Program-made: the position numbers and the translations under genes | From: Camellia lanceoleosa | Taxonomy: Eukaryota > Streptophyta > Magnoliopsida > Ericales > Theaceae | Length of the DNA: 64,000 bases | Reading direction: 5' to 3' | Assembly: GCA_025200525.1 (NCBI GenBank) | Contig: CM045762.1 | Span: 1,426,001-1,490,000, forward strand | Shown here: one piece after another, positions 41,373 to 52,400 of the stretch | Numbering within the stretch: position 1 is the stretch's first letter | Layout of the letters: the number at the start of each line of letters is the position of its first letter | Notes under the pieces: generated by a model | The model's input: the letters and a program-made list of their open reading frames with translations, nothing else | The model's database searches: none | What the model was told of the DNA's origin: nothing

Positions 41373-42753
41373 GTTTATTATAGTTTCTTTCTCACCTTTT
41401 GGAAATTACATCTCCCTCCCTGAGGTTTAAAGTTTCATTATAAATTCCTCCTTAGCAATTTAATTTTTTTAAATATCAATTTGCCCTCACTGGGAAATTA
41501 CATTGACACCCCTTACATTTTAGAAATTACAATCCTCTCTCTAAGGTTTAAAGTAACATTATCAATTGCCCCCTTGGTTACTATTAGTTAGAAAAAAAAT
41601 TAATTGAAAAAAAATTATTTAAAAAAAAATTAATTGAAACAAAATTTTGTTAGTAAAATTTTTAAATTTCTGTTTAAAAACCAACGTAAACTTATTTTTT
41701 GAATTTACGTTTTTTCCTCAAATTTACACACTGAGACAACAATTTATAAAACAAAAAAATTACCAAACTAGTTTTTATAACAATTTTTTAAATTTTTGTA
41801 AATATAAATTGAAAACTGAAAACGAAATAGTTACTAAACAGGCCTCAAATAGTAAAAATGTTGTAAAATTAACAAATAATTAAATAAGTTATCAACGTAA
41901 TAAATGACTTATCAAAATATTCTTAGGGTATATATGATTTGATTTTTAGAAAAAAAAATTTAAAAATTAAAAATTAATTTGGTTAAGAAATAAAAAATAA
42001 AAAAATAATTATCATTTAAGGGTAAAAAATAATTCATTTTTAACTTTTGGACATGTTATACACATACGTATGGCTGTTTCAATTTAATTTGTAAAAAATT
42101 AGTTCTAGCCGCTCGAAAGATAAAAATGATATAAAAATGATAACTATTTTTTATTTCTTAACCAAATTAATTTTTATTTTAAAAAAAAAAATTCTAAAAA
42201 TCAAATTATACATAACCTAAGAATATTCTGATAAGTCGTTTCTTACGTTGATAGCTTATTTAATTTTTGTTAATTTTACGATATTTTTACCATCTAAAGC
42301 CTGTTTGGTAACCATTTCGTTTTCAATTTTCAATTTACATTTACAAAAAATTAAAAAACTATCATAAAAACTTGTTTGATAATTTTTTGGTTTATAAATT
42401 GTTGTCTCAATTTGTAAATTTGAGAAAAAAATGTAAATTCAAAAATTGAGTTTATGTTGGTTTTTAAACAGAAATTTAAAAATTTTATTAACAAATTTTT
42501 TTTTTATTAATTTTTTTTTCAATTAATTTTTTTTTCAACTAATACTAACTGATGGGACAATTGGTAATGTCACTTTAACCTTAGGGAGGGAATTGTAATT
42601 TTTAAAATATGAGGGGTGTCAATGTAATTTATCCAGTGAGAGCAAAATTAATATTTAAAAAAATTAAATTATTGAAAAAAAAATTTATAATAAAACTTTA
42701 AACTTTAAGAAAAAAAATATAATTGTCAAAAGATGAGGAGAATTATAATAAAC
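41373..42753. repeat. Long inverted repeat (two arms of about 0.65-0.7 kb)
   Basis: The left arm, from GTTTATTATAG at 41373, is matched inverted by the right arm, ending CTATAATAAAC-like at 42753. The turn is near 42060-42080 around TTATACACATACGTATGG. Matching landmarks: GCCCTCACTGG.AAATTACATT (41486 and inverse 42630), GGTTTTTAAACAGAAATTT inverse of AAATTTCTGTTTAAAAACC, AACCAAATTAATTTTTA. AT-rich, no transposase. It could be a foldback or large MITE. Its outer right end is displaced by another insertion (42754-43031). Confidence 0.85.
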
Positions 42754-43031
42754 AAAAGAAAAATGCTTGAGACCTCTAAATTGTGAGCTCTAGAAGAGCT
42801 CTAACCTGTGGGCCCCATTGTATGATTTGATGTTTTTGCCTTTATTTTATAATCAACAATGCTAGAGACCTCTAAAAACACACCTCTAAACACACCTCTA
42901 ATGAGGTGGAAAAAGAAAAAATAAAAAAATAAAAAAATCAAGACACATGATTGGTTGTGGCAGTGATGGGACCCACTACCACATCATTAGTGATACCTCT
43001 AATTAGAGGTCCCAAACATTTTTCTTTTATT
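42754..43031. mobile_element. MITE with GAGACCTCTAA ends
   Basis: Inverted ends AAAAGAAAAATGCTTGAGAC and the inverse of AAAAGAAAAATGTTTGGGAC. Inner motifs ACCTCTAA, GAGCTC and AGAGGTC repeat in both orientations. It interrupts the outer right end of the large inverted repeat, whose last piece (GTGTAATTTACCC) follows at 43142-43156. Confidence 0.65.
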
Positions 43032-43243
43032 TTTTTATTTTTTATTTTTAAGTTGCCATGTCACTAGTGTTCTTATTACTAGTGTTCTTATTAGAGCTCT
43101 ATTATCAGAGCTCTTAATCACCACCCTTAAAAACAAGTGTCCGTGTAATTTACCCTATTAACAATACAATTTTATGGAACACGCCACGCGGGTGAACTCG
43201 TTTCAGGGCTACAATCACCTACGTTCATGTTTGGTAGATTAAC

Positions 43244-43249
43244 CACGTG
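43244..43249 (+). promoter_or_regulatory. G-box upstream of the FRS gene
   Basis: CACGTG in the context ACCACGTGTC, about 180 bp before the 5' splice site of the first intron of host gene 2. This is the core of G-box/ABRE sites bound by bZIP and bHLH factors in plants. The regulatory role here is inferred. Confidence 0.4.
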
Positions 43250-43369
43250 TCATGAAAACATGGTTCAAGAGCGAATCAGTTGACTTTTGCGTTGCAAGCT
43301 GAGCTATCACCTCTTGACATTTCATGGCCCATATAATCGGCGAGTTGGACCCGCACATCTCGTTCGTCT

Positions 43370-43427
43370 CGTTCTCACAATCCCTTCCTCTGTGTCTCTC
43401 TCTGTTCTTGGTGATCTCCAATTTTGA
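43370..43427 (+). other. Host gene 2 leader exon (5' end estimated)
   Basis: CT-rich leader CTCTGTGTCTCTCTCTGTTC ending CCAATTTTGA before donor GTAAGTTTC. The final A is the first base of the start codon. The transcription start is not known; a TATA-like CATATAATC at about 43330 fits the estimate. Confidence 0.55.
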
Positions 43428-46400
43428 GTAAGTTTCAGTCACTTTTTTTTCCTTTTTTTTTTTTTTTTTATCACCCTTCATTGTAAAGTTGCAGTCCATT
43501 TTTTCTTTTTTGAAATTTAAGGTCTGTTTGTTTCGGCGGAAATATTTTCCTGGAAATTTTCCACCATGTTATGATTATTTCTTTTGGAAAAATTTGGTGA
43601 ATATTTTCCCTCCAAACAAACATAGCAGTGGATTTATTTATTTATTTCTATACAGATTTTTTATTTTTATTTTTTGTTTGCTGACTTGCACATACAGAAC
43701 AAATTTTGAAATTTTATTTTTCTGATAGATTGAAACCCTAGAGTTGGTGAATTATGTGTCAAAGCTATGCTGATTGTTTGGGCGATGTATGTAAAATTTG
43801 TTATTTGACTTGGTAATTGCTTAATGAGACTTATATATTATGAGGCTAAGGCTGTTTAGATGAGACTATACTTTGTGTTTCAGTAAGCAATATCTCATGT
43901 GATAATGCTTGAGCGTCTCATGATTTCCTCTTTTCTCCCAGATGCTAGGCCTTTTTGTTCAATCATTTTTTTTCAGTTGTTGCCTTGTTGGAAATTCCTG
44001 GAATTTTAATGTATTTTCTTTGGCTAGTTGGTAGGAGAACACATAGAAATGAAAAGAAAGTTTTCCCACAAACTTAATAATACTTGGTGGAGTAAGGTTT
44101 ATCTGAGTTGAATTTTCAATTTTGGGAAAGAAAATGCAAGCAACGTAGGACCCCAAATTTTGATTGTATGTTCTATTCTTCTTTTTTCTTTGCATTCTCA
44201 TTGTCTGGAATTATTTGTTCAATTTAGTAAGTGGAGTTTGATGGAAAGCAGTCAAAGTTTTTCAATCATAATGTTCATTATCAGTGACACTGTGACTTAC
44301 AAAGTTTTAAAAGGCCTTACTGAGGCTCGCCTTACCTCGCTTCGAGTCTAAGGTAAAACGCATAAAGCCTTTGATTTTTAGGCTATACTCCCCAAAGGCT
44401 TGGGCATTATTGCCTGCAGCATGCGCCTTTATGCCTTTTGCGCATAAGCATATGAGCAATACGCATATGAAGAGGTTGTCTTAGGCTCTTATTAAACTTA
44501 GTCTAGTAGTTTAAACATAAAAAATTAAAACAGAACCTCTTTTGCAACTATATTCTGTAAGAAAAATTAAATAAATGACCAATCAAAAAAAAAATTCGAA
44601 GTTAATGCCCAAGTAAGAAGCTTAATAACTAAAACTAAGATTATCAATTTCACTTTTAATGAAGGCAAGCTTCCTTGAAATGTTTGGCACCTTAAGGAGA
44701 AAAGTATTCACAACTTTATATTTAATTTTTGTTTATTTTTTACTATTTTAAAATATTTAATTTATTTACTAAATATTAAAATTTAAAAATCAAAATGCTT
44801 ACGCCTCGACGGCTTTAGGCTTACGTCGTGCCTCATGAGAGGTAAAACGCCTCTAGTTATGCATTCGCCTTTAAAAACATTTGCAGTTGTGTTAGAGTTA
44901 CTACAGTTCTTTAAAAATCAAAATAACATAAAGAATAAACATATCCACCTCTATTTGGGGGGAAAAAAAAATCTACATCTAATAATATTTTCATTTCCCT
45001 AGTCTTTTCCTGCAATAAAATGTTAGGTTAAGGTTATTCTTAAGTAAACTTCTTTCTTATAATCTTTAAAAACTTTCTTTCCTTGTGTCAAACTGCTCGT
45101 TTGAATCTCAAAGGTTCCCAAGAGGTGAAGCCATAAATTGGCTGAGCAAAGAAGATTGAATGGAATGAGGCTAAGCATGGTAAATATTTCAAAGATTGAC
45201 CCAACACTACCCAATTATGGGGATGCTATAAGTTTCCATCTGGATAACAAAGTTTATGAGATCTCATTCATAGTTTGAAATGTTTTTGTTGGCTGTCATC
45301 TGGTTAAGAAAGAAAAATTGTTTTTTTTTTTTTTTTTTGTGATTTTAAGTCCGAATTTGTTCTATTCTGAATCTGAATTTGGTCTTCTGTTTCTTTTTTG
45401 TAAAATATCTTGTGGGTATAGAAGATGTTACATAGTGATGTGATAAAATTTTCACATTGATAACAAAATCTATTAGATATGATTCATAGTTTGAAATGTG
45501 AGGGCTTACATTTCTTCAATCTATCATCTCAATAACATCAGTTTGCTATTACCTGGGTAAGGAAGGGGAATTGGACTTTTCATAGTTTGAAGTGTTCCCC
45601 CGTTATTTGTTTTATTTTATTTTTTATTTTTTTTATTTTTTTTAATTTTGAATTTAGTTTTCTTTTTATTTTCTGGAATTTATGATGGTTAAAGTAACTA
45701 TTGAATGACTGCTTGTTATTGCAGTGGATTTTGAGGTTGATGGTGATGTTAATGGTGAGGTGGTAGGTAACTCTGTTGATGTGGAAGGCAGTGCTGGTGA
45801 TGAAAATGTAATGGCAGGAAGTTCTGTTGCAAGGGTATTTCAACAAAATCAAGATGATAAGGTCAGTCAAGATCTTTGTGGGAGAGAAATGGCTATAGTT
45901 AATGCATTCCAAGCTACAAATAATTCAGCTTCAGTAGATGAGCCCTATCTCGGCCAGGAATTTGACTCTGAAGCAGAGGCACATGCATTTTATAATGCAT
46001 ATGCAACAAGAGTGGGGTTCATCATCCGCGTAAGCAAGCTCTCTCGATCAAGGCGTGATGGATCTGCTATAGGTCGGGCACTTGTTTGTAATAAAGAGGG
46101 CTTTCGCATGCCTGACAAACGTGAAAAAATTGTACGACAAAGGGCTGAAACAAGGGTTGGTTGCAGAGCAATGATTTTGGTTAGGAAAGTAAGCTCTGGT
46201 AAATGGGTTGTTACGAAGTTTGTAAAGGAGCACACTCATCCTTTGACTCCTGGAAAAGGTCGAAGGGACTTAATCTATGATCAATATCCGGTTAGTTCTT
46301 TATATTACTTAAATTTTGTTCATCATATTGTCAAGTGTTCATTGTATAGGTGTCAGTTTGTTTTGCTCAATATACTTAAAAGTACCTTAAAATAGTTATA

Positions 46401-49400
46401 ATGATTGTGGTCATCTACATGGAACCAGGGGAGACCTTGGTAAACTTGTGCAAAGAAGAGCACTGTGCCTAGTGTATCATGGGGTGAAATTTACAGCAAT
46501 GTACTCGTTAGAAAGGAAAAAGAAAAATGTAGACATGATATTAACTGGGGTTTAGGATCAATGGATTTGTCAAACTGTAACCTCTTTCATGACCTTTTAT
46601 GCCCAAGGATAGGAAAATGTAACAGAGTTTCAGTTCTTCATGAGTTCTTTGAACCTTACACAAGAAGCACACACAACTTGATGGTATCCTGAGTTACCAA
46701 TGAGGCATTTGTCTCATCTTGCTGACCCCCACATGGCAAACACCATTCAAATCTGAAAAATGAAAATTTTGGAAGGTTAGGCGATATCTTTTTGGTGGTA
46801 AGGGCTAAAGTAGGGCTTTAGTGCTCAGGAAAGTGCAACTAACAATAAAATTTGGTTTTCTTGTTGATGGCATAACTGCATATTAATTCACTTTATATCA
46901 GTCAATTGTGCTTGTATTTTTGGGAACATAAGTTGATACTTGGATAGTAAACACTGAAACCATGACTAATATCTTTGACCATTTTTTACATTTCAGAATA
47001 TTGACTTCACATGTAATTATTTTTTTGGTGGAACTACCTCAAAATAGTTGCATAGGCATTTTACATGGGTTGGTTGTTATGGCATTGTCCAGCTGGTTTT
47101 TTTTTCTCTCTTTATTTTTTTATAAAATAAATTATTATAATGGTTTTTTGTTTGGCATGATGGTTTGCTAGTAGATCCGGATCATGTTTAGGCTTGGGGC
47201 GCAGATGTGTACCATCACCTCTATCAGAGTTTGCTAATCGAGTAAGTGGAATCTTTACTGATGTATAGAAATCCTTCCCTGTCTATCTCTCTCCCTCCCA
47301 GCCCTTGCCTCCTAGTGATAGAACTGATCTAGTGTGGGTAATGAGTGGACAAATTTAATAATACCTAAAATGTATGTTGGGCAGAAAATTTGGTACAGGT
47401 GGCCGATTTTTGTTCCTTGTCTTCAATTTATAGTGGGAATTTATTTATTTATTTTGCTTCTACATTCTAATGATTTTTCAATGTTTTGGCTTAGATTTTG
47501 TATATCTATAGGATATTTGTGAAGCAAAGGCCTCTATCACTGAAGTCTCCACGTGTTAGGATAACATATAAGGGATTTTTAGTGAAATTTCTAAACCCAC
47601 TCTCTGTCTTTGTCTCTCCCTCTCTCTCTCTTATATTAAATAGTGCTATTAAACCTAATTAACTATCTCTTCTATAACAATAGTTGCCTAATCTAATTCT
47701 CTCTATCTTTCTTGTCCTCAAAACAACCACCTCTCTCTCTCTCTCTCTCTCTCTCATACAGCCATGTATGGCCGTAACTTCTTCCTTCCATCTGACATAT
47801 ACTTTTAAATAAGTATATATTTCTCTTTCTTTTTTTTCTTTATTCTGTTCTTTCTCTTTCATCCTTAACATTTCGTAATGCATCTATTTACCTCACGAAA
47901 AAAAAAAAAAAAAAAATTATCATATGTGATTATTCAAAAATGTGGGTGGAACATTCTTTTTTAAATACTAAGGTATGTGTGTTAGGTAATGTTTATGTTT
48001 ACTATATTATTTTTATGTTTTCAAAAAATTTGTAAATTGGAAACAAAAGCACGTTTGACAACTATTTTCTTTTCCAAAAAATGTGTACACCTTTTCAAAA
48101 TTTACAAAATTTGAGAAACTAAAGAAAAAATTATGTTTTCTCTTCTTTTGAAATTAAGTTTTCATTCTCTCCTCCCTTCTCCAACAACCCCCCCCCCCAC
48201 CCCCCAACAACCTAGAGCCACCATCTCCAACAACCCCACCATCCACCGACAACCACCACCATCAAACAATCCCCATCGTCTATTCAACTCACAAAATATG
48301 TTTTTTTTTTAATCTTTGGTTTTGCTTTTTTTAAAAACGTATGTGTGTATATGATAGAGTGCCTCGGAATATAATCTGGTGGGTGTTAGAGAAGAAAATG
48401 GTGACAAAAGGTTACATTGATGTGATTAGAGCTTAGTAGCAGGAATCGTGGGAAGGGGAGATGATTCTCGTCTAGAATCGCGATTCAACGATTCGTAGCA
48501 AGAATCGTGTTAGAATTGCGTCCCCATTTAGATAGAATCGCGGATCTAACTGGATGGGAACGCTCAAGCTAAGGGTTTGTGTTTCATGGCAACAACAAAG
48601 AAGAAGAAGAAGAAGAAGAAGAAGAAGAAGAAGAAAGAGAGAGAGAGAGAGAGAGAATTGCAAGGAAAAGAAAAACTTGATATGGACTTGCGATTACGGC
48701 TACGAAAGTGGAGATCGCGTTGTCTTCTTCCATGTATTTGCTTCTCAAGCTTTGATCTTCATCTTCTTATTCTTCATCTCTCAAGCTTTGTGCTTCACAG
48801 GCGTCTTCTTCTTCTTCTTTTTCATCTCTCTCTCTCTCTCCCTCCCTCCCTCTCCGTTCGAGACTGAAAAGTCTTTTAATACTTAAATTTCTTATTTTTC
48901 ATTTATATAAGTATTGATTTTATATTATAAATTAACATCTTTTCATTTAATTCTAGTTATATCTTAATGCCATTGTTGAATGTGTTGAATGTAAATGTAA
49001 AAACACCACCAAGTGTGGTAGGTAGATGTGAGTGTGTTGGGTGAGTATTAGTGCTATAGGTGAGTGGTAAGTGAGTGCTATATTTAGTGCTCCATTTAGT
49101 TTAGTGAGTGCTTCATTTAGTTCTTATTGCTCAATTAATTATGGCTCCATTGTATCCCATTTCTCTCTATAAAAGAGAGCTCTTGTAAACACATTGAATA
49201 TCAATTAATAAAATCAATCAATAAGATCTATACATTAATTTCCTACATGGTATCAGAGCGGGTTTAAGAACCTAATAAATTCGCTTCACCGGCGGGCGGC
49301 AACCTCGTCTTGGCCGCCCGCCGGACCTCTACACATACCTTCACTCCATTGCAACAAATTATTCTTCTTGATCTTGCTCTTGTTGTTGCTGCTGCTGGTG

Positions 49401-52400
49401 CAGTAGTATTTGTTGTCCTTACGTTTCACTTCTACAAACCTCCCAACATATGTATGCATATATTTAGTGTTGCCTTTGGTTTCTGCTCTTTTCAATCCTC
49501 GCCAGCATTTGCAGGATTCAATCGTATATATATTCATGTCATTGCAAGAGGGTACAACAATCATGGATCTTGAGCTTGGTGTTTCTGGACGTCGATCTTT
49601 TAATCGGGCAGGCAGTGCTGGTTCTTCTTTGAGAAGGCGTCCTTTTACTTTTACAAATGCTGAATCCACTCAAAAAGATGATGATCTTGAAAGTGAGACT
49701 GTTTCAGAGGCTGGAGATACTGGAGATCGGGCACTTCGCAGCAATAGTTACAGTGAAAGTAGCAGGCGACAATTGCCTGTTGATAATGTGACTGAAACTG
49801 GTAGTGTTGTGCCTATTCCTGAGGATGCTTTATTCCGGCCACGTAGGTCTTGGTCCCATGATCCCACTGCATTAGCCGTTGCCTCCCCTGTATTTCCATC
49901 AACAATGGAAACTATATCTCCTCTTTCTACAGAGGCAGTCATACATTCTGATGACAAGCAGCAAGAGAATAGGAAAGAGTTACCGTGGCTATTGGACTAC
50001 ACTTCATGCCTCCTCCATCTTGCTGTTTTTTTGGAATTCTCGGGGTTTTAATGAGGTATTTACTGCAAAAATTGTTTGGCCCTGGAGTAATTGGTGCCAC
50101 AAGCGATCAAAGCATTTTGTACCTTGATCTTCCTTCTAATATGGTTGGCTCGTTCTTAATGGGGTGGTTCGGTGTTGTTTTCAAAGGAGATATATCCAGA
50201 GTTTCAGACCATCTAGCCATTGGTCTGACAACTGGTTACTTGGGAAGCCTTACAACTTTCAGTGGTTGGAATCAGAAAATGCTTGACCTGAGTGTTCAAG
50301 GAAAATGGGGTTTTGTTGTACTCGGGTTTCTCATAGGCATGATTCTTGCTGATTATTCAATCAAATTTGGAATAAGGACAGCTCAGGGCCTAAAATGGAT
50401 TCTGGAAATGTCAAACTTATTTCCAGTAAGTGACCTTCCTAACTCTAAAAGCAATTGGAAGGCAGACTATTGCAAGCGTCAAGTAGCAGTTTTGGTGGTA
50501 CTGCTATTGATGCTAGGCTTGTTATGGGGGATAAGTGCAGCTTTGGAGAAGAGAGATTTTCACAGTGGCAGCAGTGAAGCGCAGCTATGGTTAGCTTGCA
50601 TTGTTGGACCTTTCGGTGTGTGGATCAGGTGGTTCTTAGCCCGGCTTAATGGCCGTGGCCTGGGAAAAGCAGGCTTGTGGAAATGGCTTCCTATTGGGAC
50701 TCTAATTGCCAATGTTTCTGCAGCTTGTGTCCCGGTTGCACTTACTTATTACTAGCGAATGAAAATGCCTGAAACTGCCCCGGAAACAACAACACTTGCC
50801 TGGTTTGCATTGTAAATTGCAAGGTTAAAAAGTGCTGTTGCAGCGTCCCTTTTCCCGGCTGTATTGCCTTCTCCGAGGAGCCCTACCAATGCTTGAATGG
50901 CTCTGGGATGAGTACCAATGATCACTTTGTGATCATCTATTATAGACAAGCTGAAGATTGCTGCTGCTGCGTTTTCTCTTGCCTCCATGTTTTTCCCTGA
51001 TTGTAGAACTTCTATGATGCTGTCAATTGCACCAGCTGACATTATTAGTGTCTTGTTGTCAAATGGACAGGTTGAGGAGGGCAGTGACTGCATTTTCTTG
51101 AATTCTTGGGTTGTGGGAACCAAGTAATGTCACCAGAAAGGGAATTGCTCCTGCCTCGGCAATTAATCTGCGATTATCCATTCCGGTCACCGGCACTGGC
51201 ATCAACCCTGCTAGGAGCCTTGGAGCTGCTGTTATTTACAACCAAAAAAAGGCTTGGCATGACCATTGGATGTTTTGGGTAGGACCCTTCATTGGTGCAG
51301 CCATTGCAGCCTTCTACCACCAGTTCATCTTGAGAGCTGGAGCCATTAAGTCTGTTTACAGAACAGACTCAGAGAGATTGAGAACAAATTGTTGATCCAA
51401 ACACTCTTTTTCACTATGACAGCATGCTTGAGGCTATGGTGGATGCCACCTATAACTCTATAGCTGGTTATAATTTTTCAGCGATTCCAATCGTTGTGAC
51501 TGAATCTGGTTGGCCATGGCTTGGGGGAACCAATGAACCTGATGCTAATATAGAGAATGCTGAAACCTTTAATAATAACTTGATCCAGCGTGTTTTAAAT
51601 GGTTCAGGTCCACCTAGTCAGCCCACTATTCTCATCAATACGTACATTTATGAGTTGCTCAATGAAGACAAGAGGCCTGGGCCTGTCTCGGAGAGAAACT
51701 GGGGCCTCTTTTTTGTCAATGGGAGTGCTGTTTATTCTCTGAGTTTGAGTACTTCTGAGCGAATCGCTGGAAATTCTTCATCAGCTTTTTGTATTGCAAA
51801 ACAAGGTGTAGATTCCAGTAAGTTGCAAAATGGACTGAATTGGGCTTGTGGGCAAGGTCGTGCCAACTGCAGTGCTATTCAACCAGGAAAGCCTTGTTTG
51901 ATAACATACAAAACCATGCTTCTTATGCTTACAATGATTATTATCAAAAACTCCATAGCGTTGGTGGAACCTGTGACTTTGATGGTACAGCCACCACCAC
52001 TACTGCTGATCCCAGTTATGGATCCTGCATTGTTACCGGAAGTTCAAATTCGAGTTCAAGTGGAGTAATCACGCCTTTTGATGGCACGTCTTTTGATAAT
52101 ATTGGGCACGCCTTTTGAGGGTGTGACTTTTAAGGGTCCGACAAGACTCGGTAAACTGGCCCGACATTGATTCCGGTTAGCTTCTATATGAGTCCGACAA
52201 GACTCTGTAAACTGTCCCGACTTTGATTCCGGTTAGCTTCTATATGGGTCCGACAAGATTCTGTAAACTGTCCCGACTTTGATTCCGGTTAGCTTCTATA
52301 AGGGTCCGACAAGACTCTGTAAACTGTCCCGACTTTGATTCCGGTTAGCTTCTATATGGGTCCGACAAGACTCTGTAAACTGTCCCGACATTGATTCTGG

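Noticed and set aside
45990..46239. Minus-strand ORFs opposite the FAR1 domain
   Set aside because: Shadow frames of the host FRS exon.
46291..46395. Read-through end of the FRS exon as the real C-terminus
   Set aside because: A good donor GTTAGT at 46291 and a phase-matched exon at 55473 supply the coiled coil typical of short FRS proteins.
48554..48886. Lys/Arg-rich ORFs across the AAG/AG microsatellite
   Set aside because: Translations of simple repeats only.
50752..51395. Interpreting the ARM and aquaporin pieces as separate living genes
   Set aside because: Both are truncated, lack starts and essential domains, abut without spacer and lie between matched LTRs.
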